A stretch of DNA of 64,000 bases from Dechloromonas sp. H13 (GTDB lineage Bacteria > Pseudomonadota > Gammaproteobacteria > Burkholderiales > Rhodocyclaceae), in NCBI RefSeq assembly GCF_009469615.1, contig NZ_SSXX01000005.1:124001-188000 (forward strand). Reading direction: 5' to 3'. Under the pieces are notes generated by a model. That model searched no databases, was not told the origin of the DNA, and worked only from the letters and a program-made list of their open reading frames with translations. Below are positions 44,893 through 56,032 of this stretch, in pieces. The translations under genes were made by a program, and so were the position numbers. The first letter of the stretch is position 1; each line of letters opens with the position of its first letter.

Positions 44893-45741
44893 CTACTCTT
44901 CAAATGGCTTGTATTTGATTTCCAGGTCGCGCCGGAACAGGGCGGGATCGTCGGGTTTGGGCAGCGGCGAGGATTTCAGGATGGCCCGCTCGATGGCGGC
45001 GTCGAGGCCGGGATTGCCGCTCGAACGCTTGAGCCGGACGTCGAGCACCTCGCCGGACGGCAGCTGGTTCACCTCGAAGATCGCTTCCGGATTGCCCTGG
45101 ATGTTCGGCGGCAGGACGATGTTGCCGCGCACCTTGTTGCGGATCTTGTTGGCGTAGTCCTGCAGCCCTTTCTTGCCCGCCGCCGCCCGCTGCTCGGCTT
45201 CGGCGGCAGCGGCCTTGGCCATCTGCTGCGAAGCGTTCGGACGCGGGCTGCGCTCGGCGGCCTCGCGCTTGAGCATGTCGCTGAAGTCGGGCGCCTTCGG
45301 TTCCGGCTTGGCCTCCGGCTTCGGCTCGGGCTTTTTGGGTTCGGGCCTGGGTTCCGGTTTCTTCGGCTCGGGCTTGGGTTCGGGTTTCTTCGGTTCCGGT
45401 TCCGGCTTTTTCGGCTCGGGCTTGGGCGGCTTTTTTTCTTCCTTGATCGCAATGTCCGGCTTCTTCGGCGGGGGCGGTTCGGGTTTCGGCTCGGCCTTGG
45501 GCAACGGTTTCGGTTCGGGGGGCGGCTCCGGCTTCGTTTCCGGGGGCGGTGGCGGCGGTGGTGCCGCCGCCTGGACGGCCGGCACCGGGCGGCTGGAGAA
45601 CAGTTCGACCTCGACCACGTCCGGCTGGCTGCGCTTCCACTGCACGCCGAAGAACAGGAAGGCGAGCAGGCCGACGTGCACCAGGATGGTGAACGTCAGC
45701 GCGTACTTCCTGCCGGGTTCTTCGCGCCGTTCGAGAATCAT
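44893..45741 (-). CDS. tolA: TolA with a proline/lysine/glutamate-repeat domain
   Basis: This 282-aa protein has one membrane span (ALTFTILVHVGLLAFLFF), a repeat region from about 60 to 150 rich in PKPEP and KKPEPE units, a short Ala/Gln helix at about 170-190 and the C-terminal TolA/TonB-like domain from about 195 (QLPSGEVLDVRLKRSSGN). In E. coli domain II is a long alanine-rich helix; here it is a Pro-Lys-Glu rod that resembles TonB. Gene order and the end domain identify it as TolA. Confidence 0.93.
   Translation of the reverse strand: MILERREEPGRKYALTFTILVHVGLLAFLFFGVQWKRSQPDVVEVELFSSRPVPAVQAAAPPPPPPPETKPEPPPEPKPLPKAEPKPEPPPPKKPDIAIKEEKKPPKPEPKKPEPEPKKPEPKPEPKKPEPRPEPKKPEPKPEAKPEPKAPDFSDMLKREAAERSPRPNASQQMAKAAAAEAEQRAAAGKKGLQDYANKIRNKVRGNIVLPPNIQGNPEAIFEVNQLPSGEVLDVRLKRSSGNPGLDAAIERAILKSSPLPKPDDPALFRRDLEIKYKPFEE
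45290..45540. repeat. Tandem codon repeat in tolA
   Basis: Short imperfect repeats of the type GGTTCGGGTTT and GGCTCGGGCTT occur for about 250 bp and encode the K-P-E-P rod of TolA. Such DNA is open to slippage, so rod length may vary between strains. Confidence 0.75.
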
Positions 45742-46148
45742 TTGCCGGTGGTTTGCACCAGGAGGCCGATTTTCTTGACCTCGGCACGCTGCAATTCGTC
45801 CATCACGGACAGTACCGCCTCGTATTTGACGTTCTTGTCGCCGGCGATCAGCACCGGCTGCTCCGGGTTCTTCTGCTGCGCCGCCAGGATGCGCGACTTG
45901 AGTTCGCTGCGGTCGACGCGGATTTCCCGGCCATTTCCGGCGCGGTCGGTCAGCGTCATGCTCTGATCGGCCTTGATCGCCACTTCCAGCGGCATCGCCG
46001 GGGCGGTGTTGGCCTTGCCGACCGAGGGCACGTCGATGGTCGAGGTCGTCATCATCGGCGCCGTCACCATGAAGATGACGAGCAGCACCAGCATGACGTC
46101 GATGTAGGGAACGACGTTGATCTCGTTCTTGAGGCGGCGCTGGCGCAT
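45738..46148 (-). CDS. tolR: Biopolymer transport protein TolR (ExbD family)
   Basis: This 136-aa protein has one span (YIDVMLVLLVIFMVTAPMM) with the proton-path Asp17, and a periplasmic ExbD/TolR domain. It forms the proton motor with TolQ. ATGA overlap with tolA. An antisense core of the 33-bp element is at 45906-45917. Confidence 0.96.
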   Translation of the reverse strand: MRQRRLKNEINVVPYIDVMLVLLVIFMVTAPMMTTSTIDVPSVGKANTAPAMPLEVAIKADQSMTLTDRAGNGREIRVDRSELKSRILAAQQKNPEQPVLIAGDKNVKYEAVLSVMDELQRAEVKKIGLLVQTTGK

Positions 46149-46152
46149 CGCT

Positions 46153-46830
46153 TTACCTCATCTGCCGCTGGAGGATGTTGGAGAACTCCTCCATGAACGA
46201 CTCGTAGCGCACGGCGAGGCGGTCGATGTCGTGCGAGAAGCGGTTGTAGGCGAGCACGGCGGGAATCGCCGCGAAGAGGCCGATGGCGGTGGCGACCAGC
46301 GCCTCGGCGATGCCCGGGGCGACGGCGGACAGCGTTGCCTGGCCGACGTTCGAGAGACCGCGGAAGGAATGCATGATGCCCCAGACGGTGCCGAACAGGC
46401 CGATGTAGGGCGAGACCGAGCCGACCGAGGCGAGGAAGGCGAGGTGCGCTTCCAGGGCGTCCATCTCGCGTTGGTAGGTGGCGCGCATGGCGCGCCGCGA
46501 TCCGTCGATGACGTCCTTCGGGTCGAGGTTCTTCTGGCCCTTGAGCTTGGCGAACTCGCGGAAGCCCGACTCGAAGATGCGCTCCATCGAACCGGCGTGG
46601 TGGCGGTCGTTGACTGCGCTATTGTAGAGATTGGTGAGGTCGCCGCCCGACCAGAAATCGCGCTCGAAGGTCTCGGTCTTGGCGCGCGCCTGCGTGACCG
46701 CGTACCACTTCATGAAGATGTAGTACCAGGACATGAAGGAGACGCCGGCCAGCAAGGCCATGACGGCCTGCACCACCGCACTGGCGTTGAGGATCAGGTG
46801 GAGGATGGAAAGATCCTGGGTGACGTTCAT
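46153..46830 (-). CDS. tolQ: Tol-Pal system proton channel TolQ
   Basis: This 225-aa protein has three spans (about 18-38, 130-155, 165-190) and the ExbB/TolQ pattern FGTVWGIMHSF and AIGLFAAIPAVLAYN. With TolR it powers TolA to constrict the outer membrane at division. It is coupled to ybgC as ATGA and separated by 4 bp from tolR. Confidence 0.97.
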   Translation of the reverse strand: MNVTQDLSILHLILNASAVVQAVMALLAGVSFMSWYYIFMKWYAVTQARAKTETFERDFWSGGDLTNLYNSAVNDRHHAGSMERIFESGFREFAKLKGQKNLDPKDVIDGSRRAMRATYQREMDALEAHLAFLASVGSVSPYIGLFGTVWGIMHSFRGLSNVGQATLSAVAPGIAEALVATAIGLFAAIPAVLAYNRFSHDIDRLAVRYESFMEEFSNILQRQMR

Positions 46831-47249
46831 TTCAGTGCTTCCAGTTTGCTGTGCAGGAATTCGGGAATCGGCGCCGGCGCCATCTTGCCGATGTCGACGC
46901 AGGCGATCTCGACGGTGCCGGTGACTAGTTCCTCGTCGCCGCGCCGCACGTGCTGGCGGAAGACGACGCGGACGCGGGTCAGCTTTTCGACTTCGAGGCC
47001 GATCGTCAGCTGGTCATCGAGCCGCGCCGGCTTGAGGTATTCGCAGCTGGCCTTGCGCGCCATGAAGGCGATGCCGGCCTCCGCCGCGAGCTGCGACTGG
47101 TCGTGGCCGACCTGGCGCATCCATTCGGTGCGGCAGCGTTCGAAGAACTTCAGGTAATTGGCGTAATAGACGACCCCGCCGGCATCGGTATCCTCGTAAT
47201 AGACGCGCACGGGGATTGAGAAGGCGTTGGGTTTCGGCTCGAACTTCAT
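46827..47249 (-). CDS. ybgC: Acyl-CoA thioesterase YbgC
   Basis: This 140-aa hot-dog thioesterase has YYEDTDAGGVVYYANYLKFFERCRTEW, the tol-pal type 4HBT signature with the catalytic Asp of DTDAGG. It hydrolyses acyl-CoA and is linked to phospholipid work at the Tol complex. First gene of tol-pal. The 100-bp gap upstream holds A+T-rich sequence with TTACAA and TAAAAT hexamers, spaced 20 bp, so a local promoter is possible but not certain. Confidence 0.95.
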   Translation of the reverse strand: MKFEPKPNAFSIPVRVYYEDTDAGGVVYYANYLKFFERCRTEWMRQVGHDQSQLAAEAGIAFMARKASCEYLKPARLDDQLTIGLEVEKLTRVRVVFRQHVRRGDEELVTGTVEIACVDIGKMAPAPIPEFLHSKLEALK

Positions 47250-47349
47250 CGGGCGATTTTACCTGACTTCGCAGGAATCATTTGTAACGGTTTGTTTCCA
47301 TGCTAATTCTGGCCTTTTTCAATCACCGAAAAACGCCCGCGACGCCCCG

Positions 47350-48404
<1,055 letters not shown>

Positions 48405-48408
<4 letters not shown>

Positions 48409-49463
48409 GCGGGCTGTTCCTCTTCTCGCGTCCAGCGGCCGAGCAGCATGTGGCCGAGGGCCAGCAGCACCGGGCCGAGAAAGATGCCGATGAAGCCGAA
48501 GACGAGCACGCCACCGATCACGCCCAGGGCAATGAGCAGGATCGAGATGCCGGCACCGCGCGCCATCAGGATGGGCTTCAGGAAATTGTCGATGCTGCTG
48601 ATGACGAAGATGCCGTAGAGCACGAGAAAGATTGCCCAGCCGGTTTCGCCCTGATTGTAGAGCCAGGCGGCGGCGCCGCCCCAGATCAACGGCGGGCCGA
48701 CCGGAATCATCGACAGGAAAAAGGTGGCGAAGCCGAGCAGCACGGCGCTCGGCACGCCGGCGATCAGGAAACCGAGCATCGCCACCGTACCCTGGGCGGC
48801 CGCCGTGCCGACGATGCCCAGCATGACGCCGATCACCGTGCCGCGTGCCCGTTCGATCATTTCCTCGCCAAGGTCGCCGCCCAGCTTGCGGGCGCCGACG
48901 TAGAGGGCGTGGGCGATCTTCTCGCCGTCGCGGTAAAGGAAGAAGAGGACGAAGATGACCAGCGCCAGCTGAAGCAGGCCGTTGCCGGCGATCTTGCCGG
49001 TCGCCAGTGCCAGGCGGCGGGCGGGGTCGATCAGTTGCTTGAGAACGGCGTTGAGTTCGGCGCGGTTGCTGGCGATGCGATGGTAGTTGGCCTTGATTTC
49101 GCTGCCGACCAGCGGCAGGTCACCCAGATACTTGGGCGGTTCGGCCGGCAAGCCTTCCTCGAAGTGCGGGCGGATCTCGCCGATCAGTGCTTCGGCGCCG
49201 TTGACCAGGCTGCCGACCAGAAAGATCATCGGCAGCAGCATGATCAGCACGAGCAGCAGGGTCATCAGCGAGGCGCCCAGGGTATGGCGCCCGCCGATGC
49301 GCGGCAGCAGTCTTTCCGAATAGACACCCCAGGTACAGATCCACAGCACAAAGGCGAACAGGATGGCGCCGATCATCGGCAGCAGCACCGCGATGCAGCC
49401 GATGATCAGCAGCGCGACGAGGGCGATCTGGGCGAGGCGTTTGGGGTTCTCTTCGGTGAACAC
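48405..49463 (-). CDS. AI-2E-family (PerM-like) membrane transporter
   Basis: This 352-aa protein has about eight spans and the family pattern near the end: [29 protein letters not shown] and [15 protein letters not shown]. Family members carry autoinducer-2, Na+/H+ or are of unknown function. The start is GTG at 49461-49463. It lies between ruvA and ruvB, coupled to ruvB, which is unusual and makes it part of the ruv operon. Confidence 0.9.
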
Positions 49464-49466
49464 GCC

Positions 49467-50045
49467 CTAGACCTTCGAGAGCAGCTTGAGCGCCTGGCGG
49501 ATGCCATCGGACGTGCCGACATCCGGCGGCAGCAACTTCATTGCCGATGCTGCTTCCTTTTCGTTGTAACCGAGGGCGAGCAGCGCGTTCAAAATGTCCT
49601 GTTTGGCGTCGTCGACCGTAGCAGGCAGCGCGGCGCCGGTGGTTTCCGCCAGTTTGCCCTTCAATTCGAGCAGCAGACGTTCGGCCGTCTTCTTGCCGAT
49701 GCCGGGAATCTTGACCAGGCGCCCGACTTCCTGGCGCGCCACGGCGGCGGCGAGATCGCCGACCGACAGGCCGGACAGCACCGACAAGGCGGTACGGGCG
49801 CCGATGCCGGAAATCTTCAGCAACTGGCGGAAGGCAAAGCGCTCGCCCTCGCTCAGGAAGCCGTAGAGGAAATGGCCATCCTCGCGCACCGCGAAATGAG
49901 TCAGCAGGGTCACCTTCTCGCCGGCGGCGGGCAGGTTGTAGAAGCTGCTCATCGGCACGTCGAGCTCGTAGCCGACGCCATTGACGTCGACCACGATCTG
50001 CGGGGGATTTTTTTCGGCCAGTAGGCCGGTGAGTCGTCCAATCAT
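49467..50045 (-). CDS. ruvA: Holliday junction DNA-binding protein RuvA
   Basis: This 192-aa protein has the OB fold [20 protein letters not shown], the two HhH motifs ([19 protein letters not shown] and [19 protein letters not shown]), and the C-terminal domain III that binds RuvB. A diverged copy of the dispersed element (49590-49622) lies in the flexible linker before domain III, coding for TVDDAKQD. Confidence 0.98.
   Translation of the reverse strand: MIGRLTGLLAEKNPPQIVVDVNGVGYELDVPMSSFYNLPAAGEKVTLLTHFAVREDGHFLYGFLSEGERFAFRQLLKISGIGARTALSVLSGLSVGDLAAAVARQEVGRLVKIPGIGKKTAERLLLELKGKLAETTGAALPATVDDAKQDILNALLALGYNEKEAASAMKLLPPDVGTSDGIRQALKLLSKV
49590..49622 (-). repeat. Diverged 33-bp element in ruvA linker
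   Basis: Minus strand: GCTACGGTCGAC, with AAA at 19-21, G at 24 and ATTTTG at 28-33. One mismatch in the core (G to A). It codes for the linker between RuvA domains II and III. Confidence 0.5.
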
Positions 50046-50054
50046 GGCGCCATG

Positions 50055-50588
50055 TTAACCGATCAGCCGTCCGCCGCGAACGCGATAGCCCGCCGTCGCC
50101 AGCGCCCCCAGCCCCTGCCCGCCGTGCGCGTGGCAGATGGCGCAGGCCAGCGCGTCGGCCGCATCCGCCGTCGGCGCCGCCGGCAGGCCGAGCAGGCGGA
50201 CGACCATGTGCTGCACCTGGTCCTTGGCCGCCTTGCCGTGCCCGACCACCGCCTGCTTGACCTGCAGGGCGGTGTATTCGGCCACCGGCAGGCCGGCATG
50301 GACCAGCGCGCTGAGTGCCGCCCCGCGCGCCTGGCCGAGCAGCAGGGTCGATTGCGGATTGACGTTGACGAACACTTTTTCGACCGCCGCCTGGTTCGGC
50401 GCATAGGTGGCGATCACCTCGCCGAGGCCGGCGAACAGCGTGGCGATGCGCTCGGGCAGCGACTGCCGGTCGTTCGACTTGATGCAGCCGCTGGCGACAT
50501 AAACCAGCTGGTTGCCGTGCTTCTCGATGACGCCAAAGCCGGTCACGCGCAAACCCGGATCGATGCCCAGAATGCGGGGCGCGCTCAT
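50055..50588 (-). CDS. ruvC: Crossover junction endodeoxyribonuclease RuvC
   Basis: This 177-aa RNase H-fold nuclease starts with [14 protein letters not shown] (catalytic Asp of DPG), then [15 protein letters not shown] (Glu) and the C-terminal [14 protein letters not shown] (Asp pair). It cuts Holliday junctions. ATGA overlap with the DMT transporter gene upstream, 9 bp before ruvA. Confidence 0.98.
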   Translation of the reverse strand: MSAPRILGIDPGLRVTGFGVIEKHGNQLVYVASGCIKSNDRQSLPERIATLFAGLGEVIATYAPNQAAVEKVFVNVNPQSTLLLGQARGAALSALVHAGLPVAEYTALQVKQAVVGHGKAAKDQVQHMVVRLLGLPAAPTADAADALACAICHAHGGQGLGALATAGYRVRGGRLIG

Positions 50589-51439
50589 TTCGCCGGCCTC
50601 GCCACCAGATAGACGCCGCCGACCGCCAGCGCCATGCCGACGGTTGCGGTCGACGTCAGTTTTTCGCCGAAAACGAGCCCGGCGATCAGCGCCGTCGACA
50701 GCGGCGTCAGGTAGAACAGGCTGGCCACGTTCACCGCGCTGCCGTTGCGGATCAGCAGGTTGAGCAGGCTGATGGCACCGATCGAGAGGACCAGCACCAG
50801 CCAGCCCAGCGCGAAGATGAAATCGCCCGTCCAGGCGACCTGGTAACCCTCGACCAGTGCCACCGCCACGGCGGTCAGCAAGGCGGTCGGCACGAACTGG
50901 ATCACCGACCCGGTGCGCAGGTCGAAGCTGGCGCAGAAGCGCTTCTGGTAAAGCGTCCCGGCCGTGATGCCGAGCAGCGCGACGAGCGCCGGGATCAGCA
51001 TCGGCCCCAGCGCCGCGTCGCCGAACTTGCCGGAAACGACCAGGCCGACGCCGACGAAGCCGAGCGCCAGGCCGCCCCATTGGCGAGCGCTCACTTTCTC
51101 GTCGAGTAGCCAGCCGGCGCCCAGCGCCGTCAACAACGGCTGCATGCCGACGACCAGCGCCGTGACGCCGGCCGGCAGCCCGTGGGCGATGGCGACGAAG
51201 ACGCCGCCGAGATAGACGGCATGCACCAGCAACCCGGACACCCCGATGTGCAGCCATTGGCGCGGCGACTTCGGCCATGGTGCGCGGGTCGCCAGCGCGA
51301 TGACCGTCATCAGCGCGATGACCAGCCCGTAGCGCGTCAGCAGGAAGGACAGCGGCGCGGCATACGGCAGCCCGTACTTGGCGCCGATGAAGCCGGTGCT
51401 CCACAGGAAGACGAAGAGCAGCGGGTAGACGCGCTGCAT
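50585..51439 (-). CDS. DMT-superfamily EamA transporter
   Basis: This 284-aa protein has ten spans in two EamA repeats, with [22 protein letters not shown] at the front and [22 protein letters not shown] in the second repeat. Substrate unknown, likely a metabolite exporter. It is coupled to ruvC. An antisense core copy of the dispersed element is at 50643-50654. Confidence 0.88.
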   Translation of the reverse strand: MQRVYPLLFVFLWSTGFIGAKYGLPYAAPLSFLLTRYGLVIALMTVIALATRAPWPKSPRQWLHIGVSGLLVHAVYLGGVFVAIAHGLPAGVTALVVGMQPLLTALGAGWLLDEKVSARQWGGLALGFVGVGLVVSGKFGDAALGPMLIPALVALLGITAGTLYQKRFCASFDLRTGSVIQFVPTALLTAVAVALVEGYQVAWTGDFIFALGWLVLVLSIGAISLLNLLIRNGSAVNVASLFYLTPLSTALIAGLVFGEKLTSTATVGMALAVGGVYLVARPAK

Positions 51440-51470
51440 CAGGCGGCGGGCCGGGGCTGGGCCGCGGCGC

Positions 51471-51956
51471 TCAGTTGCAGGTGGCGGCGCAGGCCGCGGC
51501 GTTGGAGGCGCAAGCCCTGGGGTCCTGCAGGGTGCAGGTCTCGTGCGTCCGGTAGGTCAGGTTGATGCCGTTCGGGTAGCTGCAGACCAGTCGCGTGACC
51601 TTGCCCTGGCCGGCCAGGGCGATGCCGGTCGGCCGCGCGCCGCGCCATTGCGCCAGCGGCAGGTCGCACGACACGTAGCCGTCGAACCGGCCGTCCGGGG
51701 ATTCCCACAGCGCCAGGTTCTTCAGCTTGCGGTAATCGGCGTAGCGGACACAGGGATCGGTCTTGTTGCCGTAGGCCATCGCGTTGTCGCTGCAATAGCC
51801 GGTGTAGGTGTACTGCAGCTCTTCCTCGCTTGGGCAGGCGTTGACCTGGACCAGCGTCGCGAGGTCCGGACAGGCCAGCTCGGCGGCGCCGGCTGCCCCG
51901 CCGAACGCCAGGAGGAAGGCGCCGAAAATGCCGGTCCGCATGGCGGCCGGACTCAC
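51471..51956 (-). CDS. Secreted cysteine-rich protein of unknown function
   Basis: This protein of 161 aa has a signal peptide ([18 protein letters not shown]) and about ten cysteines spaced through the mature part, so it is likely disulfide-bonded in the periplasm. I recognise no family. The start is GTG at 51954-51956, overlapping the yebC stop as GTGA; an ATG at 51939-51941 is an equal option (156 aa). It is between yebC and a transporter gene. Confidence 0.75.
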   Translation of the reverse strand: MSPAAMRTGIFGAFLLAFGGAAGAAELACPDLATLVQVNACPSEEELQYTYTGYCSDNAMAYGNKTDPCVRYADYRKLKNLALWESPDGRFDGYVSCDLPLAQWRGARPTGIALAGQGKVTRLVCSYPNGINLTYRTHETCTLQDPRACASNAAACAATCN

Positions 51957-52678
51957 TCGTCCATCACCGCGGTGGTGTAGATTTCCTGCACGTCGTCCAG
52001 GTTTTCCAGCGCGTCGAGCAGCTTCTGCATCTTCACCGCGTCGTCGCCGGTGAACTCGTTCTCGCTTTCCGGCTTCATCGTCACCTCGGCGAATTCCGGC
52101 TTGAAGCCGGCGGTTTCCAGCGCGTCCTTGACGGCGATGAATTCGGTCGGCGCGGTGATCACCTCGATCGAGCCGTCGTCGTTGGTCGCCACGTCGTCGG
52201 CGCCGGCCTCGATGGCGGCATCCATCAGTGCCGCCTCGTCGGTGCCGGGGGCGAAGATCAGCTGGCCGCAGTGCTTGAACTGGAAGGCCACGCAGCCGTC
52301 GGTGCCCATGTTGCCGCCGTGCTTGTTGAAGGCGTGGCGGACTTCGGCGACGGTGCGCGTCTTGTTGTCGGTCAGGCAGTCGACCATGATCGCCGCGCCG
52401 CCGATGCCGTAGCCCTCGTAGCGGATCTCGACGTAATCGACGCCTTCCAGCTCGCCGGTGCCCTTTTTGATCGCGGTGTCGATCTTGTCCTTGGGCATGT
52501 TGACGCCCTTGGCCTTGTCGACCGCGACGCGCAGGCGCGGGTTGAAGCTGACGTCGCCGCCGCCCAGCTTGGCGGCGACGGTGATTTCCTTGGCGATCTT
52601 GGAGAAGGCGGCGCCGCGCTTCTCGTCCTGACGGCCCTTACGATGTTGGATATTGGCCCATTTGGAGTGTCCGGCCAT
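51953..52678 (-). CDS. yebC: YebC/TACO1-family transcription or translation regulator
   Basis: This 241-aa protein starts [20 protein letters not shown], the family's signature, and carries the three-domain fold with [17 protein letters not shown]. Members regulate transcription near ruv and quorum genes, and recent work links them to polyproline translation. It leads the yebC-ruvC-ruvA-ruvB order common in bacteria. The 67-bp gap on its 5' side is the divergent promoter zone with the HerA-like gene. Confidence 0.96.
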   Translation of the reverse strand: MAGHSKWANIQHRKGRQDEKRGAAFSKIAKEITVAAKLGGGDVSFNPRLRVAVDKAKGVNMPKDKIDTAIKKGTGELEGVDYVEIRYEGYGIGGAAIMVDCLTDNKTRTVAEVRHAFNKHGGNMGTDGCVAFQFKHCGQLIFAPGTDEAALMDAAIEAGADDVATNDDGSIEVITAPTEFIAVKDALETAGFKPEFAEVTMKPESENEFTGDDAVKMQKLLDALENLDDVQEIYTTAVMDE

Positions 52679-52745
52679 GGTTTACCTCGACAGATGCACA
52701 GCATTGATAGAATCGAAGAATTTTATCACGCCGGAGTTTGCCGCC

Positions 52746-54359
52746 ATGTCCGAACCCCTCTATCTCGCCAAGTCCGAAGACGGCTACCCCGCCCTGCTGC
52801 CGCAGATGGCCAACCGCCACGGCCTGATCACCGGGGCGACGGGCACCGGCAAGACGGTCACCCTGCAGTCGATGGCCGAGCGCCTGTCGTATGCCGGTGT
52901 GCCGGTCTTCATGGCCGACGTCAAGGGGGACCTTTCCGGCATGGGCGCCGCCGGCGTCCTCACCCCCAAGCTGGAGGCGCGCCTGAAGGATCTCGGGCTC
53001 GAAGGCTTCGCGCCCTACGCCAACCCGGTCGCCTTCTGGGACGTCTTCGGCCAGGGCGGCATCCCGGTGCGCGCCACCGTGTCCGACATGGGCCCGCTGC
53101 TCCTCGCCCGCCTGCTCAACCTCAACGACACGCAGACCGGCGTCCTGCAGCTGGTGTTCAAGATCGCCGACGACCAGGGCCTGCTGCTGCTCGACCTCAA
53201 GGACCTGCGGGCGATGGTCCAGCACGTCGGCGACAATGCCGCGCAGTACAAGACCGAGTATGGCAACGTGACGACCGCCTCGATCGGCGCCATCCAGCGC
53301 GGCCTGCTGACGCTCGATGAACAGGGCGGCGATCTCTTCTTCGGCGAACCGATGCTCGACATCCACGACCTGATGCAGACGGACGCGAACGGCCGCGGCG
53401 TCATCAACGTGCTGGCCGCCGAAAAGCTGGTGCAGTCGCCGGCGCTCTACTCCACCTTCCTGCTCTGGCTGCTGTCCGAGCTCTTCGAGCAGCTGCCGGA
53501 AGCCGGCGACCTCGACAAGCCCAAGCTGGTCTTCTTCTTCGACGAAGCCCACCTGCTGTTCACCGACGCGCCGCAGGCGCTGACCGACAAGGTCGAACAG
53601 GTCGTGCGCCTGATCCGCTCCAAGGGCGTCGGCGTCTATTTCGTCACGCAGAACCCGCTCGACGTGCCGGAAAAGATCCTCGGCCAGCTCGGCAACCGCG
53701 TCCAGCACGCCCTGCGCGCCTTCACCCCGCGCGACCAGAAGGCCGTCCAGGCCGCGGCGCAGACCATGCGCGCCAACCCCAAGTTCGATGCCGCCACCGT
53801 CATCACCGAACTCGGCGTCGGCGAGGCGCTGGTCTCCTTCCTCGACGAAAAGGGCCGTCCCAACGTCGTCGACCGCAGCACCATCTTCCCGCCCGCCTCC
53901 CGCCTCGGCCCGCTGACCGCCGACGAGCGCCGGGCCGTCATCCAGGCCTCGCCGCTGCTCGCGACCTACGGCCAGACCGTCGACCGCGAATCGGCCTTCG
54001 AAATCCTGCGCGGCAAGCCGGCCGCCGCCCAGCCGGCACCCGGCGCCATTCCCGCACCGCCGGCCGGCGGCGGGCTGGACGCCAACGACTGGGGCAACCA
54101 CACGGCGCAGCCGGCGCCGCGCCCGGCGCCGCAGCCGCGCCAGAGCGCCCCCGCCCCGCAACCGTCAGGCGGCGGCATCCTCGACGGCCTCGGCGACCTG
54201 CTCGGCGGCAGCACCGGCCCGCGCGGCGGCAAGCGCGAAGGCATGATCGAAGCCGCCGCCAAGAGCGCCGCCCGCGGCATGGCCGGCACGGTGGGGCGCG
54301 AACTGGGCAAGCAGATCCTGCGCGGCGTGCTGGGGTCGATCCTCGGCGGGCGCCGCTAG
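52746..54359 (+). CDS. HerA-like ATPase, DUF853 (YjgR) family
   Basis: This 537-aa FtsK/HerA-type ATPase has Walker [15 protein letters not shown] at about 30-43, [12 protein letters not shown], Walker [14 protein letters not shown] and sensor [17 protein letters not shown]. The last 120 residues are a Pro/Ala/Gly-rich linker and a basic [14 protein letters not shown] to [13 protein letters not shown] end. A role in DNA or protein export has been guessed for the family, but it is not known. An antisense core copy lies at 53868-53879. A terminator follows. Confidence 0.93.
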   Translation: MSEPLYLAKSEDGYPALLPQMANRHGLITGATGTGKTVTLQSMAERLSYAGVPVFMADVKGDLSGMGAAGVLTPKLEARLKDLGLEGFAPYANPVAFWDVFGQGGIPVRATVSDMGPLLLARLLNLNDTQTGVLQLVFKIADDQGLLLLDLKDLRAMVQHVGDNAAQYKTEYGNVTTASIGAIQRGLLTLDEQGGDLFFGEPMLDIHDLMQTDANGRGVINVLAAEKLVQSPALYSTFLLWLLSELFEQLPEAGDLDKPKLVFFFDEAHLLFTDAPQALTDKVEQVVRLIRSKGVGVYFVTQNPLDVPEKILGQLGNRVQHALRAFTPRDQKAVQAAAQTMRANPKFDAATVITELGVGEALVSFLDEKGRPNVVDRSTIFPPASRLGPLTADERRAVIQASPLLATYGQTVDRESAFEILRGKPAAAQPAPGAIPAPPAGGGLDANDWGNHTAQPAPRPAPQPRQSAPAPQPSGGGILDGLGDLLGGSTGPRGGKREGMIEAAAKSAARGMAGTVGRELGKQILRGVLGSILGGRR

Positions 54360-54408
54360 GCGAAGTCGGCAACGGCGCGGCGGCCCGCTCTGGGCGCTGC
54401 CGGCGGGC

Positions 54409-54445
54409 AAATGGCGCCGGCATCCGCGGCGCCATTTTCATTTTC
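54409..54445 (+). terminator. Likely terminator after the HerA-like gene
   Basis: AAATGGCGCC and GGCGCCATTT form a perfect 10-bp stem with a 9-nt loop, followed by TTCATTTTC. It is 50 bp after the stop codon. Confidence 0.7.
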
Positions 54446-54471
54446 GGCCTTGCGGGCCGGTCGACCGCAGC
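54439..54471 (-). repeat. 33-bp element after the HerA-like gene
   Basis: Minus strand: GCTGCGGTCGAC, a GC-rich spacer, AAGGCC and GAAAATG. It begins in the T-rich tail of the terminator, repeating the terminator-plus-element arrangement seen at 33419-33475. Confidence 0.75.
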
Positions 54472-54564
54472 GATCGCCGGAGAAACGGGCTGCCGCACGA
54501 CATGGGTGAATATTCCGTCGGTTGGCGTAAAATAAGCGTTTTCTAATTTACGAAGGAGCCGGCC

Positions 54565-55131
54565 ATGAAAGCATTTCTCCCGATCACCCTGCTGCTCGCC
54601 GCCCTGCCTGCCGTGGCGCAGGACGTCGCCGCGTTGACCGCCGAAACGAAGAAGACGGTGCTGCCGGTCGTGCCCAAAGTGGTCAATGCCATGCAGGAGG
54701 CGGTGGCGACCAAAGGCGTGGCGGAGGCGATTCCCGTCTGCAAGGACCAGGCGCCGAAGCTGATCAAGGAAGTCCGCGACAGCACCGGCTGGTCGATCCG
54801 CCGCGTCAGCCTCAAGACGCGCAACGCCGAGCGTGGCACGCCCGACCTTTGGGAAGCCCGTGTGCTGGCCGACTTCGACATTCGCGCGGCGAACGGCGAG
54901 AAGCCGGAGACGCTGGAAAAGGCCGAGATCGTCACCATCGACGGCAAGCCGGTCTTCCGCTACATGAAGGCGCTGCCGGCCGGCGAGGTCTGCCTCAAGT
55001 GCCACGGCCCGGCCGACGGGCTCGACGCAGGGCTCAAGGCGAAGCTCAAGGAAAACTACCCGCACGACCTGGCGACCGGCTATTCGCAGGGCCAGATCCG
55101 CGGCGCGCTGACCGTCAAGCGCCCGCTGTAG
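54565..55131 (+). CDS. Periplasmic c-type haem protein, DUF3365 (Tll0287-like)
   Basis: This 188-aa protein has a signal peptide (MKAFLPITLLLAALPAVAQ) and a DUF3365 domain with the haem site CLKCH (Cys143, Cys146, His147). Members bind one c-type haem and resemble redox sensor domains. AAGGAG stands before the ATG. The 205-bp region upstream contains the terminator, the element copy and GGCGTAAAATAAGCG, which holds a TAAAAT -10 candidate. Its 3' end overlaps the convergent LysR gene by 17 bp. Confidence 0.88.
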   Translation: MKAFLPITLLLAALPAVAQDVAALTAETKKTVLPVVPKVVNAMQEAVATKGVAEAIPVCKDQAPKLIKEVRDSTGWSIRRVSLKTRNAERGTPDLWEARVLADFDIRAANGEKPETLEKAEIVTIDGKPVFRYMKALPAGEVCLKCHGPADGLDAGLKAKLKENYPHDLATGYSQGQIRGALTVKRPL

Positions 55132-56032
55132 GCGCCTGCGCCCCGCCCTTTTCGGCGAGATGGTCGAAGAGGGCGGCGGCGGCCGGCGCCAGTGCGGCCC
55201 GCGAGCGCACGCACAGCTGCAGGTCGCGCGGCGCCCAGGCGTCGCTGATTTCGACCGTTTTTATCCCGTCGACCGCAACCACCGACGAGCGTGGCACCAT
55301 GCCGATGCCGACGCCGGCCGCCACCATGCGGCAGACCGCGTTGAAGCTGCGGACCTGGATGCGCACGTCGAGCCGGCCACCGAGGCGCGCCGCGTGGTTC
55401 ATCATGAAGGTGTGGATGGCGCTACCGGCGTGCAGGCAGACGAAGGGTTCGCCAAGGACGTCGGCGAAGGCGGCGGCGCCGCGCCCGGCCAGCGGATGCC
55501 CGGCGGGCACCGCGAGAATCAGGCGGTCGCGCCGGTAGGGACGGGTTTCCAGGCCGCCGAGCCCGGCTTCGGCGGCGACGACGCCGATTTCCACCTGCCC
55601 TGCCGCCACCGCTTGGATGATCGCCGGACTCGGCTGTTCCTCGAGGCTGACGCGGATCTGCGGCCGCTCGCGCAGGAAGTCGCCGAGGTCTTCCGGCAGG
55701 AAGCAGTTGATCGCGTTGGTGTTGGCGAACACCGTCACCTGGCTGGCGACGCCGCTGGCGTAGGGGGCGAGGTCGGCGTGCATCTGTTCGAGCTGGGCGA
55801 AGACCTGACGGGCGTGGCGCAGCAGCGATTCGCCGGCCATCGTCGGCGTCAGGCCGCGCGCGTGGCGGGCGAACAGTGGCACGCCGAGCGCCGTTTCGAA
55901 CTGCGTCAGGCGATGGCTGGCCGACGACGGCGCCAGGTGGACGAGGTCGGCGGCGCGCGTCAGGCTGCCGCTGTCGGCGATGGCGGCGACCAGCCGCAGG
56001 TCGGGAAGGTCATAGCGCATGGATTCGTCCAT
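55115..56032 (-). CDS. LysR-family transcriptional regulator
   Basis: This 305-aa regulator has an N-terminal winged HTH (LRLVAAIADSGSLTRAADL, then SSASHRLTQFE) and a C-terminal effector domain. It is divergent from an EamA transporter gene and so probably controls it. I start at 56032 (MDESMRYD); 56020 is possible. A full element copy codes for VVAVDGIKTVEI near residues 253-264. Confidence 0.92.
   Translation of the reverse strand: MDESMRYDLPDLRLVAAIADSGSLTRAADLVHLAPSSASHRLTQFETALGVPLFARHARGLTPTMAGESLLRHARQVFAQLEQMHADLAPYASGVASQVTVFANTNAINCFLPEDLGDFLRERPQIRVSLEEQPSPAIIQAVAAGQVEIGVVAAEAGLGGLETRPYRRDRLILAVPAGHPLAGRGAAAFADVLGEPFVCLHAGSAIHTFMMNHAARLGGRLDVRIQVRSFNAVCRMVAAGVGIGMVPRSSVVAVDGIKTVEISDAWAPRDLQLCVRSRAALAPAAAALFDHLAEKGGAQAPTAGA
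55247..55279 (-). repeat. 33-bp element, copy in LysR gene
   Basis: Minus strand: GTTGCGGTCGAC, then AAAAA, GGTC and GAAATC. It is an almost perfect match in sense and encodes VAVDGIKTVEIS. Confidence 0.78.

Noticed and set aside
47250..47349. A tRNA or small RNA gene between ybgC and ruvB
   Set aside because: The gap is A+T-rich with no stable fold that I can see; it is better read as a possible weak promoter zone.
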